A stretch of DNA of 64,000 bases from Burkholderiales bacterium. GTDB taxonomy: Bacteria; Pseudomonadota; Gammaproteobacteria; Burkholderiales; Burkholderiaceae_C. Made by a program: the position numbers and the translations under genes. Positions 36,484 through 46,030 of this stretch are shown here, piece after piece. Every line of letters begins with the position of its first letter. The first letter of the stretch is position 1. The DNA lies in assembly GCA_016219375.1 (NCBI GenBank), contig JACRNC010000020.1:124001-188000 (forward strand), written 5' to 3'. Under the pieces are notes generated by a model, which saw only the letters and a list, made by a program, of their open reading frames with translations, searched no databases and was not told where the DNA came from.

Positions 36484-37415
36484 GCCAGGGCTCCGCGGGT
36501 GTCGGCCAGGCTGGCCGGGTCGAAGACGCTGTAGGCGGCCAGCTCGGCATCGATGCGCTTGGCCATGCCGGCCAGTACCTTGCCGGGGCCGCATTCGACG
36601 ATGGCCTGCGCGCCGCGCGCCTTGAGCGCCTGCACGCACTCCACCCAGCGCACCGGGCCGAAGGCCTGGCGATAGAGGGCGTCACGGATGCGGCCGGCGT
36701 CGGTCTCGGCGGCCACGTCGATGTTGTTGATCACCGGCAGCGCAGGGCTGTACAGCGCCACGGCGGCCAGCTTGTCCTTGAGCCGGTCGGCCGCGGGCTT
36801 CATGAGGCTGGAATGAAAAGGCGCGGACACCGGCAGCGGCAGCGCGCGCTTGGCGCCGGCGGCCTTGAGCGCCTCGCAGGCCTGCTCGACGCCGGCTTTG
36901 GTGCCGGCGATCACCGTCTGCTTGGGATCGTTGAAGTTGACGGCCTCGACCACCTCGCCGCGCGCGGCCACCTGGGCGCAGCCCTCGCGCACGGCCTGGG
37001 CATCCAGGCCCAGGATGGCGGCCATGCCGCCGGCGCCCACCGGCACCGCGTCCTGCATGGCCTGCGCGCGAAAGCGCACCAGCGGCAGCGCATCGGCCAG
37101 CGACAACGCACCAGCTGCCACCAGCGCGGCGTACTCGCCCAGCGAGTGGCCGGCCACGGCCACCGGCGCCCGGCCCGTCTCGGCCTGCCAGGCGCGCCAG
37201 CAGGCGATGTCGGCGGCCAGCATGACCGGCTGGGTGTTCGTCGTGAGATCCAGTTGCTCCTTGGGGCCCTGGGCGATCAGGCGGGCGATGTCCTCGCCCA
37301 GCGCATCGCTGGCCTCCTGCAGGGTCTGGCGCACGGCGGGGTGGTCGCCCCAGGCGTCGAGCATGCCGACGGACTGCGAGCCCTGGCCGGGGAAGACGAT
37401 GGCAAAGGGGGTCAT
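36480..37415 (-). CDS. fabD: Malonyl-CoA:ACP transacylase
   Basis: A 311-residue enzyme that moves malonyl from CoA to ACP. FPGQGSQSVGM opens the protein and the nucleophile Ser is in AGHSLGEYAAL; the later SAPFHSSLM holds the His. The length is normal. It overlaps fabG by 4 bases and lies 44 bases after fabH. Confidence 0.97.
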   Translation of the reverse strand: MTPFAIVFPGQGSQSVGMLDAWGDHPAVRQTLQEASDALGEDIARLIAQGPKEQLDLTTNTQPVMLAADIACWRAWQAETGRAPVAVAGHSLGEYAALVAAGALSLADALPLVRFRAQAMQDAVPVGAGGMAAILGLDAQAVREGCAQVAARGEVVEAVNFNDPKQTVIAGTKAGVEQACEALKAAGAKRALPLPVSAPFHSSLMKPAADRLKDKLAAVALYSPALPVINNIDVAAETDAGRIRDALYRQAFGPVRWVECVQALKARGAQAIVECGPGKVLAGMAKRIDAELAAYSVFDPASLADTRGALA

Positions 37416-37459
37416 GGAGATGATCCTCTCGTGTCGCGGGTGATCGGGACGGCGGCGGC

Positions 37460-38479
37460 TCAGAAGTCGAGCAGCACCGCGCCCCAGGTGAAGCCGCCGC
37501 CCACGCCTTCGAGCAGCAGCGTGTCGCCCGGGCGGATCCTGCCTTGGCGCACGCCGTGGTCCAGCGCCAGAGGGATGGAGGCGGCCGAGGTGTTGCCGTG
37601 CTCGTCCACGGTGACGATGACGCGCTCGGCCGGCACGCCGAGCTTGCGCGCGGTGCTGGCCATGATGCGCAGGTTGGCCTGGTGCGGGATGAACCAGTCG
37701 ACGTCGGCCGCCGTGCGGCCGGCGCGGTCCAGCACGGCCTGTGCAACCTGGTCGAGCACGCCCACGGCCAGCTTGAACACCGCCTGCCCGTCCATGTGCA
37801 GCAGCGGGCGGCCGACGACCTGCCCACCGGCAATGCTGCCCGGCGTGCACAGGATGTCGGCATGGCGGCCGTCGGCATGCAGCTCGCAGGCCAGGATGCC
37901 GGGGGCGTCGCTCGCCTCCAGCACCACGGCGCCGGCGCCGTCGCCGAAGAGCACGCAGGTGGTGCGGTCGGAGAAGTCGAGCAGGTGCGAGAAGACCTCC
38001 GCGCCGATCACCAGAGCGCAGCGCGCGGCACCCGCGCGGACCATGCTGTCGGCCACCGTCAGGGCATAGACGAAGCCCGAGCACACGGCCTGCAGGTCGA
38101 AGGCCGGGCAGCCGGCAGCACCCAGCTTGCGCTGCACGATGCAGGCGGTGGACGGGAACACCATGTCCGGCGTGGACGTGGCGACGATGATCAGGTCCAG
38201 GTCCTCGGCGCGGCGGCCGGCGGCGGTCAGCGCAGCCTGCGCGGCCGGCACGGCCAGGTCGCTGGCGCCCACGCCAGGATCGGCGAAGTGGCGGGCACGG
38301 ATGCCGGTGCGCTCGGTGATCCAGGCGTCCGAGGTCTCGATGCCGTCGGCCGCCAGCCGCGCGGCGAGCTCATCGTTGGTGAGGCGCCGGGCGGGCAGAT
38401 GGCTGCCGGTGCCGGTGATGCGCGCATGCGCGCCGGAAACGGCGCGGGCGGGGAAAGCGGCGGAGGAAGCGAGAGTCAC
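37460..38479 (-). CDS. fabH: Beta-ketoacyl-ACP synthase III
   Basis: A 339-residue enzyme that starts fatty-acid synthesis from acetyl-CoA and malonyl-ACP. The catalytic Cys lies in [11 protein letters not shown] (near 133), His in [10 protein letters not shown] and Asn in EHGNTSAAS. It begins with GTG 15 bases after the plsX stop. Confidence 0.96.
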   Translation of the reverse strand: MTLASSAAFPARAVSGAHARITGTGSHLPARRLTNDELAARLAADGIETSDAWITERTGIRARHFADPGVGASDLAVPAAQAALTAAGRRAEDLDLIIVATSTPDMVFPSTACIVQRKLGAAGCPAFDLQAVCSGFVYALTVADSMVRAGAARCALVIGAEVFSHLLDFSDRTTCVLFGDGAGAVVLEASDAPGILACELHADGRHADILCTPGSIAGGQVVGRPLLHMDGQAVFKLAVGVLDQVAQAVLDRAGRTAADVDWFIPHQANLRIMASTARKLGVPAERVIVTVDEHGNTSAASIPLALDHGVRQGRIRPGDTLLLEGVGGGFTWGAVLLDF

Positions 38480-38494
38480 TAACGGGGAAAGCGT

Positions 38495-39616
38495 TCAGGC
38501 GGCCGCCGACGGGGCTTGCTGCGAGGAGCCGGACGGGGGCGCGGCGCTCTGCGCGGCGGCATCGGCGGGCAGGGCCTGCAGCGTGGCGACGATGCGGTCG
38601 TGCACGCGGTCGAGCAGGCGGTTGGCGGCCGCATCATAGGCCCGGGCCAGCGCCTGCTCGAAGGCGAAGGCATCGGCCGAGCCGTGGCTCTTGAACACCA
38701 GGCCGCGCAGGCCCAGCAGCGCCGCGCCGTTGTAGCGGCGATGATCCACCCGGTGCTTGAAGTGCTTGAGCACCGGCAGCGCCACCAGGGCAGCGAGCTT
38801 GGTGAAGGCGTTGCGCGTGAACTCCTGCTTGATGAAGCTGGAGAGCATGGCCGCCAGGCCCTCGGCCGTCTTGAGCGCCACGTTGCCGACGAAGCCGTCG
38901 CAGACGATCAGGTCGGTGGCGCCGGTGAAGATGTCGTTGCCCTCGACGTTGCCGCGGAAGTTGATCAGGCCGCGCGCACCGGCTTGGCGCAGCAGCTCGC
39001 CGGCCTGCTTGATGGTGTCGTTGCCCTTGATGACTTCTTCGCCGATGTTGAGCAGGCCCACCGTGGGGTTCTCGTTGCCCTGCACGGCTGCCACCAGGGC
39101 GCTGCCCATGACGGCGAACTGCAGCAGGTGCTCGGCAGTGCAATCGACGTTGGCGCCCAGGTCCAGCACCGTCGTGTAGCCGTCGCGCTGGTTGGGCATG
39201 ACGGTGGCGATGGCCGGACGGTCGATGCCGTCCATCGTCTTGAGCAGGTAGCGCGCAACGGCCATCAGGGCGCCGGTGTTGCCGGCGGAGACGCAGGCAT
39301 CGGCCGCCGCGGCGCCGGACTCGCCCGGCTTGAGCTGGCTGAGGGCCACGCGCAGGGACGAATCCTTCTTGCGGCGCAGGGCCACCTCGACCGGGTCGTC
39401 CATTTCGACGACCTCGCTGGCCTCGACCAGGGTGCAGCGCGGCCACTGGGCGGCGGGCTGCAGGGCCTGCGGCCGGCCGACGAGGATGAGCTCAGCCGCG
39501 GGATGGCTGTCGAGGAAGGCGCGGCAGGCCGGCAGCGTGACGGCCGGGCCGTGGTCGCCACCCATGCAATCGACGGCTAGGCGCACCGGCTTGCCGGGCG
39601 GGGCCACGCGGGTCAT
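38495..39616 (-). CDS. plsX: Phosphate acyltransferase PlsX
   Basis: A 373-residue enzyme making acyl-phosphate from acyl-ACP for phospholipid synthesis. The family start [19 protein letters not shown] is clear, as are [22 protein letters not shown] and [13 protein letters not shown] 39616 is taken as the start; GTG 39637 would add 7 residues. The last 30 residues are Ala/Ser/Pro-rich. It sits between rpmF and fabH. Confidence 0.95.
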   Translation of the reverse strand: MTRVAPPGKPVRLAVDCMGGDHGPAVTLPACRAFLDSHPAAELILVGRPQALQPAAQWPRCTLVEASEVVEMDDPVEVALRRKKDSSLRVALSQLKPGESGAAAADACVSAGNTGALMAVARYLLKTMDGIDRPAIATVMPNQRDGYTTVLDLGANVDCTAEHLLQFAVMGSALVAAVQGNENPTVGLLNIGEEVIKGNDTIKQAGELLRQAGARGLINFRGNVEGNDIFTGATDLIVCDGFVGNVALKTAEGLAAMLSSFIKQEFTRNAFTKLAALVALPVLKHFKHRVDHRRYNGAALLGLRGLVFKSHGSADAFAFEQALARAYDAAANRLLDRVHDRIVATLQALPADAAAQSAAPPSGSSQQAPSAAA

Positions 39617-39728
39617 GGAGCGCAGATCTGTGGTCACGAAGGACGCGCGGATGCGCAGACGGCCGTGAGCGGGCCGGGCGCAATGCGGCCGGGCACGGGA
39701 CAGGCCCCCACCCGAGCCGCCGGGCCGA

Positions 39729-39911
39729 TCAGGCGTCGGCCTTGGTCTTGAGCACCTTGCGGCCGCGGTAGTGGCCGGTGGGGCTGATGTGGTGGCGCAG
39801 GTGCACTTCGCCGGTGGTCGGCTCGATGCCGGTACCCGGCTGGGTCAGGGCGTTGTGCGAACGGTGCATGCCGCGCTTGGACGGCGACTTCTTGTTTTGC
39901 TGGACGGCCAT
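39729..39911 (-). CDS. rpmF: Ribosomal protein L32
   Basis: A 60-residue large-subunit protein beginning [21 protein letters not shown]. The central Cys residues found in some L32 proteins are absent, so this is the zinc-independent form. An AGGAG ribosome binding site precedes ATG 39911. It heads the rpmF-plsX-fab operon. Confidence 0.97.
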   Translation of the reverse strand: MAVQQNKKSPSKRGMHRSHNALTQPGTGIEPTTGEVHLRHHISPTGHYRGRKVLKTKADA

Positions 39912-40003
39912 GTCGGGCTCCTAGGATTGGGCAGCGCCGCAGCGCCGCTGCTTGCGCAAAAACGAGTTAGGCGAGCAAGCCATGCCGCTCGCCAAAACCT
40001 GCC

Positions 40004-40012
40004 ATTCTAGCA
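40004..40012 (-). promoter_or_regulatory. Extended -10 promoter for rpmF operon
   Basis: On the minus strand TGCTAGAAT gives an extended -10 element (TG, one base, TAGAAT at 40004-40009). It lies 93 bases before rpmF, just after the yceD stop. No good -35 box is seen, which suits an extended -10 promoter. It would give the rpmF-plsX-fab genes a start independent of yceD. Confidence 0.35.
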
Positions 40013-40026
40013 TGGCCGAAGTGGCT

Positions 40027-40590
40027 TCAGGAAGCCCGGTCAGAGCGCTTCTTCAACGCGGCCAGGGCTGCGAAAGGATGTGGCCGTTCGTCCTCGGCGG
40101 CGGCCGGTTCGGCGGCCTGCCCCAGCGGCACGGCGGGCCGGCAACTCTGATGCAGAGGCATCAGCGGCAGCTCCAGGATCAGCTCGTCTTCCAGCCACCA
40201 GCGCAGGTCGAAGCTGCGGCTGAGCACGAGCACGTCGTCTTCGAGCACGGCGTCCAGCTCGGCGGCAGTCGCCTCGTCGGCGACGAAGCGCGCCTGCCGC
40301 TCGATGGCCAGGTGTTGGACCACCGGCTGCAGGCAGCGCTGACAGGTCAGAGGCACCTCCGCCTGGGCACGCAGGTGCAGCCAGACTTCAGGCTCGCTTC
40401 CGACCACGGGGCGCTGCAGACCGGTCACCGACCAGGACAGCGGGCGCACCAGGTCGGCGCGGGCTTCGTCCGGCACGCTCTCCATCAGGCGAGGCAGATC
40501 CGCCAGCGGCCACTGGCCGGACAGGCTGGCGCCGGCCTTGGCAAAGGCAGCCACGTCGAGCTTGTGCGGGTTGAAGTCGGCGGCTTTCAT
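40027..40590 (-). CDS. yceD: YceD family protein (DUF177), 23S rRNA accumulation protein
   Basis: A 187-residue cytoplasmic protein of the YceD/DUF177 family, linked to 23S rRNA accumulation and often next to rpmF. LTCQRCLQPVVQHL carries the conserved Cys pair and DLRWWLEDELILELPLMPLH the acidic conserved segment. ATG 40590 is a good start. Located directly upstream of rpmF, as in E. coli. Confidence 0.92.
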   Translation of the reverse strand: MKAADFNPHKLDVAAFAKAGASLSGQWPLADLPRLMESVPDEARADLVRPLSWSVTGLQRPVVGSEPEVWLHLRAQAEVPLTCQRCLQPVVQHLAIERQARFVADEATAAELDAVLEDDVLVLSRSFDLRWWLEDELILELPLMPLHQSCRPAVPLGQAAEPAAAEDERPHPFAALAALKKRSDRAS

Positions 40591-40738
40591 GCCGGGCAGT
40601 GTAGGCGGCGGCGGGGCGGCTGGGCCGCGCAGCCGGGCGGGCCGGAGTGTCTTGCTGCGGCCTGATCGCCCGGGGCCTGATCCATCGGCAAGGGCCGCCG
40701 CGCCCGGCTTTGCGAAGAGCGGGCCGCCCGGTGGGAGT

Positions 40739-40774
40739 TGGACGTGGGGCTGGACGTGGGGCTTCACGTGGGGG
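40739..40774. repeat. Three 12-base tandem units upstream of maf
   Basis: TGGACGTGGGGC occurs twice without change (40739-40762) and once with changes (TTCACGTGGGGG, 40763-40774), ending 15 bases before the maf start. It lies in the divergent yceD/maf promoter region. No function is evident; a regulator site cluster or slippage product are both possible. Confidence 0.6.
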
Positions 40775-40789
40775 TGGACAATCCCCGCC

Positions 40790-41437
40790 ATGCCTGCTCC
40801 CCATGATCCCGCTGCCCCGCCGGCGGCCGAGCCCGCCGTCATCCTGGCTTCGACCTCGCGCTACCGGCGCGAGCTGCTGCAGCGGCTGAGGCTGCCGTTC
40901 TCCGTGGTCTCGCCCGAGGTGGACGAGACGCCGCAGCCTGGCGAGACGCCGCTGCAGCTGGCGCTGCGGCTGGCGCGGGCCAAGGCGCAGGCCGTGGCGC
41001 GCAGCCACCCGGGCGCCATCGTGATCGGGTCGGACCAGGTGGCTGACCTGGACGGCCAGGCGATCGGCAAGCCGCACACGCACGAGCGCGCCGTGGCGCA
41101 ACTGCAGGCGATGAGCGGGCGCACGCTGGTCTTCCAGACCGCCGTGGCGGTGGTGCGCGGCGACACCGGCTTCGAGCAGGTGGAATGCGTGCCCTCGCGC
41201 GTGCGGGTGCGGCCGCTGCAGCTCGTGGAGATCGAGGCCTACCTGCAGGCGGAGCAGCCCTATGACTGCGCCGGCAGCGCCAAATCCGAGGGCCTGGGCA
41301 TCGCCCTGCTGGAGGCGATCGAGAGCGACGACCCCACCGCGCTCATCGGCCTGCCGCTGATCCGCACCGCCGCGCTGCTGCGCGCAGCCGGCTGCGACCC
41401 GCTGCGGCGGCTGGCGGCCGGGGCGGCCTGCGCATGA
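40790..41437 (+). CDS. maf: Maf/YceF family nucleotide pyrophosphatase
   Basis: A 215-residue house-cleaning enzyme. The start ILASTSRYRRELLQRL is of the YceF subtype, which in E. coli cleaves 7-methyl-GTP. GSDQVADLDG and DCAGSAKSEGLG are the further conserved parts. It diverges from yceD-rpmF, the same neighbourhood as yceF in E. coli. The stop overlaps the next start (ATGA). Confidence 0.92.
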   Translation: MPAPHDPAAPPAAEPAVILASTSRYRRELLQRLRLPFSVVSPEVDETPQPGETPLQLALRLARAKAQAVARSHPGAIVIGSDQVADLDGQAIGKPHTHERAVAQLQAMSGRTLVFQTAVAVVRGDTGFEQVECVPSRVRVRPLQLVEIEAYLQAEQPYDCAGSAKSEGLGIALLEAIESDDPTALIGLPLIRTAALLRAAGCDPLRRLAAGAACA

Positions 41438-42327
41438 GCGCCGCTGCCGACCCGGCTGCGCGCCGCACCGGCACCGGCGCCAGCGCCGAAGGCGCCCGCC
41501 CGGGCCAGGACGCCGCCCTGCCCGCCCCCCGCACCGCCGGCCGCCTCATCCTGATGCCCAACACGCTGGATCTGGGCACCACGCGCGATCAGCCGCCCGC
41601 CCCGCTGGGGCAGGTGCTGCCGGCGCTGGCAATCACGACGGCGGCCGCCCTGCGTCACTGGGTGGTGGAGAACGCCAAGTCGGCGCGTGCCTTCCTCAAG
41701 CGCGTGGAGGCGGAGGTGGCGCTGGCCGTCCCGCTGCAGCAAATGGACATCCGCGAGCTGCCGCGCCCGCCCAAGGGGGGCCACCCGGCAGGCGGCAAGC
41801 CGGCGGCCCTGTCGCCGGATGCGCTGCGCCCGCTGCTGCAGCCGGCGCTGGACGGCCACGACATCGGGCTGCTGTCCGAAGCCGGCCTGCCGGCCGTGGC
41901 CGACCCCGGTGCACCGCTGGTGCGCGCAGCGCACGCGGCCGGCGTCGAGGTGCTGCCGCTCAGCGGCCCCAGCTCATTGATGCTGGCGCTGGCGGCCAGC
42001 GGGCTCAACGGACAGAGCTTCGCCTTCATCGGCTACCTGCCGCAGGACAAGGGCGAGCGCGCCCAGCGGCTGCGCGAGCTGGAGGCGGCCTCGCGTCGCG
42101 CCGCACAGACCCAGCTCGTCATCGAGACGCCCTACCGCAACGCCGCGCTGCTCGATGCGCTGATCGGCACGCTGGCGCCGTCCACCCAGCTCAGCGTTAG
42201 CGTGGGCCTGACGCTGCCGGGCGGCTTCACGCGTACCGACACCGTGGCCGCCTGGCGCCGCCGGCTTGCAGAATCGCTGGCCGACATGCCGGCCGACGTG
42301 CCGGCGGTGTTCGCCTTCCTGGCCTGA
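41434..42327 (+). CDS. RsmI-like SAM-dependent methyltransferase
   Basis: A 297-residue protein of the tetrapyrrole-methylase fold. It resembles RsmI (16S rRNA C1402 2'-O-methyltransferase), with LLSEAGLPAVADPGAPLV in place of the classical RsmI GTPGISDPG, and GPSSLMLALAASGLNGQSFAFIGYLP. This is a known divergent paralogue; the target is uncertain. The first 35 residues are low-complexity. It overlaps maf by 4 bases. Confidence 0.85.
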   Translation: MSAAADPAARRTGTGASAEGARPGQDAALPAPRTAGRLILMPNTLDLGTTRDQPPAPLGQVLPALAITTAAALRHWVVENAKSARAFLKRVEAEVALAVPLQQMDIRELPRPPKGGHPAGGKPAALSPDALRPLLQPALDGHDIGLLSEAGLPAVADPGAPLVRAAHAAGVEVLPLSGPSSLMLALAASGLNGQSFAFIGYLPQDKGERAQRLRELEAASRRAAQTQLVIETPYRNAALLDALIGTLAPSTQLSVSVGLTLPGGFTRTDTVAAWRRRLAESLADMPADVPAVFAFLA

Positions 42328-42387
42328 AGCCTGCAAGGCGCCTGCTCCCCTCCCCCCTTCCTTCCAACTCCACCACCGCAGTTCCTC

Positions 42388-42861
42388 GTGGCCTCCGTCA
42401 ACCCGCCTCCGATCACCGTCTCCACCCATCCCACGCCGCATGCGATGCGCCTGGGCTACCTGGGCCTCGTTCCTTTCGTGCTGGGCGCGCTGCTGGTCTG
42501 GCTGCTGCAGTCCGAAGCGCATGCCGAGGCGCACTTCTATGTCGTCGATGCGCTGGCCAAGTACGCAGCGGTGATCGGGTCCTTCCTGGCCGGCATCCAT
42601 TGGGGCCTGGCCATGCGCGGCGGCGCGGCCAAGATGGACAAGCGCTTCTCCTGGGGCGTGGTGCCCTCGCTGGTGGCCTGGGTGGGCGTGGTGATGCCGG
42701 CCTATGCCGGGCTGGTGGTGCAGGGCGTGACGCTGATCGTGTGCTATCTGATCGACCGCCGGCACTACCCGGCCTGGGGCGCGGCGGCCTGGTTGACGCT
42801 GCGCTTTCGCCTGACGGCCGTGGCGGCGCTGAGCTGCTTCATCGCCGCGGCGGGCACCTGA
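42388..42861 (+). CDS. DUF3429 family membrane protein
   Basis: A 157-residue integral membrane protein with about four or five helices, starting near residue 22 (LGYLGLVPFVLGALLVWLL), and the conserved GSFLAGIHWGLAM and CYLIDRRHYP. DUF3429 proteins have no known function. GTG 42388 is assigned; ATG 42445 is an alternative that keeps all helices. The stop is 10 bases before the M61 peptidase. Confidence 0.82.
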   Translation: MASVNPPPITVSTHPTPHAMRLGYLGLVPFVLGALLVWLLQSEAHAEAHFYVVDALAKYAAVIGSFLAGIHWGLAMRGGAAKMDKRFSWGVVPSLVAWVGVVMPAYAGLVVQGVTLIVCYLIDRRHYPAWGAAAWLTLRFRLTAVAALSCFIAAAGT

Positions 42862-42871
42862 GGCTGCAGCC

Positions 42872-44596
42872 ATGATCAGCTACCGCGTCCGGCCCGTCGA
42901 CCTGCATGCGCACCAGTTCGAGGTGACGCTGACCGTGCCGGCGCCGGCCGCCGAGCAGGTGCTGAGCCTGCCGGTGTGGATCCCGGGCAGCTACATGGTG
43001 CGCGAGTTCGCCCGCCACCTGTCGCAGCTCACCGCGCGCCAGGGCGGGCAGCCGGTGGCGCTGGAGCAGATCGACAAGACGACCTGGCTGGCGCGCTGCA
43101 GCGGGCGCTCGCCGCTCGTCGTGAGCTGCCGCGTCTATGCCTTCGACAACTCGGTGCGCACCGCCTGGCTGGATGCGCAGCGCGGCTTCTTCAACGGCAC
43201 CAGCCTGTGCCTGCGCGTGCACGGCCGCGAAGAGCAGCCGCACCGGCTGCAGCTCGCCGGCCTGCCGCGCGGCTGGGCCGTGGCCACCGCCATGGCGCCC
43301 GCGGACGGCAAGGCGCTGACCTTCGACTGCGCCGACTACGACGAGCTGATCGACCACCCGGTGGAGCTGGGCACCTTCTGGCGCGGCGACTTCACCGTGC
43401 GCGGCGTGCCGCATGCGTTCGTCGTGGCCGGGGCCTGGCCGGGCCTGGACGGCGAGCGGCTGCTGTCTGACGCACGCAAGATCTGCGAGGCGCAGATGGC
43501 CTTCTGGCATGGCCGCGGCAAGCCGCCGTTCGAGCGCTATGTCTTCATGCTCAACGCGGTGGACGAGGGCTACGGCGGGCTGGAGCACCGCGCCAGCACG
43601 GCGCTGATCGCCTCGCGCCGCGACCTGCCGCGCACAACGCCCGGCTGGCAGCCGGGCGACGGCTACATCACCCTGCTGGGGCTGATCAGCCATGAGTACT
43701 TCCACACCTGGAACGTCAAGCGCCTGAAGCCCAGCGAGTTCGCGCCCTACGACCTCACGCGCGAGAACCCCACCCGGCTGCTGTGGTTCTTCGAGGGCTT
43801 CACTTCCTACTACGACGACCTGCTGCTGCGCCGCGCCGGGCTGATCGACGACGCCCGCTATCTGCAGCTGCTGGGCAAGACCGCCAGCCAGGTCTGGGCC
43901 ACGCCGGGACGGCGCGTGCAGAGCGTGGCCGAGGCCAGCTTCGACGCCTGGACCAAGTACTACCGGCCCGACGAGAACACCGCCAACGCCACGGTCAGCT
44001 ACTACACCAAGGGCGCCCTGGTGGGCCTGTGCTTCGACCTGACGCTGCGCGCGGCCGGGGGCTCGCTGGACGGCGCGATGCGGCGGCTGTGGGCGCTGAG
44101 GCGCCCGATCACCGAGGCCGACATCCGCGCAGCCTTCGCCGCCGAGGCCGGCCGGCCGCTGGACGGCGAGTTCGCCGCCTGGGTGCACGGCCGCGACGAG
44201 CTGCCGCTGGAGCAGCTGCTGGCCGGTGTCGGCGTGAGCTGGCAGGTGCAGAAGGCCACCCCCGGCCAGGCGCTGGGTGCGCGCGTGGGCGAATCGGGCG
44301 GCGCGCTCAAGGTGCAGGCGGTGATGCACGCCAGCGTGGCCGAGCGCACCGGCCTGGCTGCCGGCGACGAGCTGATCGCCATCGACGGCTGGCGGCTGCG
44401 CAAGGCCGACGACCTGGGGGTGCTGTGGCAGGCGGGCCGGGCCTGCACCTGGCTGGTGGCGCGCGACCAGCGGCTGCTGACGCTGCACAGCCCGGCCGAT
44501 GCACCGGCCGGCAGCGGCGCCATCAACCTGGGCTGGCAGGCCGACGCTGCCGACGGCCGCCGCGCGGCCGCCCGCGCCTGGCTGGACGGCCGATGA
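42872..44596 (+). CDS. M61 family metallopeptidase (glycyl aminopeptidase type) with PDZ domain
   Basis: A 574-residue zinc peptidase. The HExxH motif is HEYFHTWN at about residue 273 and the third ligand Glu is in FFEGFTSYYDD near 307. A C-terminal PDZ domain (about 465-540) has RTGLAAGDELIAIDGWRL. No signal peptide is seen. Family members remove N-terminal Gly or Ala; the natural substrate is unknown. GAGG precedes ATG 42872, and the stop overlaps the DUF3108 gene (ATGA). Confidence 0.94.
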   Translation: MISYRVRPVDLHAHQFEVTLTVPAPAAEQVLSLPVWIPGSYMVREFARHLSQLTARQGGQPVALEQIDKTTWLARCSGRSPLVVSCRVYAFDNSVRTAWLDAQRGFFNGTSLCLRVHGREEQPHRLQLAGLPRGWAVATAMAPADGKALTFDCADYDELIDHPVELGTFWRGDFTVRGVPHAFVVAGAWPGLDGERLLSDARKICEAQMAFWHGRGKPPFERYVFMLNAVDEGYGGLEHRASTALIASRRDLPRTTPGWQPGDGYITLLGLISHEYFHTWNVKRLKPSEFAPYDLTRENPTRLLWFFEGFTSYYDDLLLRRAGLIDDARYLQLLGKTASQVWATPGRRVQSVAEASFDAWTKYYRPDENTANATVSYYTKGALVGLCFDLTLRAAGGSLDGAMRRLWALRRPITEADIRAAFAAEAGRPLDGEFAAWVHGRDELPLEQLLAGVGVSWQVQKATPGQALGARVGESGGALKVQAVMHASVAERTGLAAGDELIAIDGWRLRKADDLGVLWQAGRACTWLVARDQRLLTLHSPADAPAGSGAINLGWQADAADGRRAAARAWLDGR

Positions 44597-45912
44597 CCCG
44601 GCCGGCCCGGCGCCACGGCTGGGCACTGGCCGCCGTGGTGGGGGCCGTGACGCTGATGCACGCCTGGCTGGGCGGCACGCTGCTGGCCGAGATGGCCGAC
44701 CTGCGCCCGCAGCAGGCGCCCGAGCGGCTGCGCGCCGACTTCGTCGCCGAGGTGCGCCTGCAGCAGCCCGCCGCGCCGGCGTTCACGCTGCCGGCTGCCC
44801 AGGCGGCGCCCGTGGCCCGGGCCGTGCCCCGGCGCAGGCCGCGGCCGCTGCCACCGCCCCCTGCCGCATCGGCGCCGCAGCCTGAAGCCAGCGCAGTCGC
44901 CCAGGCGGATCAGGCCGCCAGCGCCCCGCAGCCGCCGGCCTCGGGCGCCGAGTCCTCATCCGACCTGCTGGCCCGGGCGATGCAGCCGGCGAGCGCCGCG
45001 TCTGGAGCAGCACCCGGGGCGGACACCGCCTCCGCCGTGGCCGGGGCGCCCCCTCTTGCTTCATCGCCTGCTGCATCGCCGACCGCGGTGGCCGCCGGCG
45101 CGAGCGCCGCGGGCGCGCCCGCGGCGGCCTCTTCCGCTGTTTCTTCGGCCGCGTCCGACGAACTGCTCTTCGGCTTCCCCTGGCCGCGCTCCACGCGCAT
45201 CCGCTACGCCCTGACCGGCCAGTACCGCGGCGAGGTGCGCGGCAGCGCCGAGGTGCTGTGGCTGCGCGAGGGCACGCGCTACCAGGTGCACGTGGACACG
45301 CTGGTCGGCCCGCGCTTTGCGCCGCTCTTCCAACGCAACATCAGCAGCGACGGCCAGATCACGGCCGAGGGCCTGGCGCCGCGGCGCTATGACGAGGAGT
45401 CCAAGGTCGCCTTCAGCCGGCGCCACCGGCACGTGACGCTGGCCGAGGCCGAGGTGGTCTTCACCAACGGCGAGCGCGAGGCCCGCTGGCCTGGCGTGCA
45501 GGACCTGGCCAGCCAGTTCGTGCAGCTCACCTGGCGCTTCCTGCGCGACCCCGCCCTGCTGGCCGCCGGGCGCACCATCGAGCTGCCGGTGGCCATGTCC
45601 AAGCAGCAGCGCATGCTGGTCTTCGACGTGATGGGCCAGGAGCGGCTGGCCACCAAGCTGGGCGAGATCCCGGCCATCCATCTGCGCCCGCGCATGCCGC
45701 CGGGCTCGGCCGGCAAGCTGGGCGGCGACCTGCTGGTGGAGCTGTGGTTTGCGCCGCAGCTGGAGTACCTGCCCGTGCGGCTGAGGATCGCCAAGGACGA
45801 GGCGGCCTATGTGGACCTGCTGATCGACCGGCTGCCCGAGCGCGCGGCGCCCGCATCACCGGCCGGCGCGGCTGCGGCCGGCGCCTCGGCGCCCTCGCCC
45901 GCCTTGCGCTGA
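44593..45912 (+). CDS. DUF3108 domain protein
   Basis: A 439-residue membrane-anchored or exported protein. A hydrophobic N-terminal helix (WALAAVVGAVTLMHAWLGG) is followed by a long Ala/Pro/Ser-rich region (about 60-185) and then the DUF3108 domain (FGFPWPRSTRIRYALTGQYRGEVRG through VELWFAPQLEYLPVRLRI). The layout is TonB-like in its anchor and Pro-rich spacer. Function unknown; periplasmic. The tail is again Ala-rich. Confidence 0.85.
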   Translation: MTRPARRHGWALAAVVGAVTLMHAWLGGTLLAEMADLRPQQAPERLRADFVAEVRLQQPAAPAFTLPAAQAAPVARAVPRRRPRPLPPPPAASAPQPEASAVAQADQAASAPQPPASGAESSSDLLARAMQPASAASGAAPGADTASAVAGAPPLASSPAASPTAVAAGASAAGAPAAASSAVSSAASDELLFGFPWPRSTRIRYALTGQYRGEVRGSAEVLWLREGTRYQVHVDTLVGPRFAPLFQRNISSDGQITAEGLAPRRYDEESKVAFSRRHRHVTLAEAEVVFTNGEREARWPGVQDLASQFVQLTWRFLRDPALLAAGRTIELPVAMSKQQRMLVFDVMGQERLATKLGEIPAIHLRPRMPPGSAGKLGGDLLVELWFAPQLEYLPVRLRIAKDEAAYVDLLIDRLPERAAPASPAGAAAAGASAPSPALR

Positions 45913-46030
45913 AGTTGGCCGAGCCGAGCCGAGCCGAGCGGAGCCGGATCGGGCCGCGCGCATGCACGGGGCCCACAGCGCGCCGCGTTCGCCTCGTCCC
46001 TGCGCATGCCAGGCGCCGCAGGCGGCCGAC

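Noticed and set aside
45918-45942. Short CCGAG repeats after the DUF3108 gene
   Set aside because: Only about three imperfect copies; expected by chance in such DNA.
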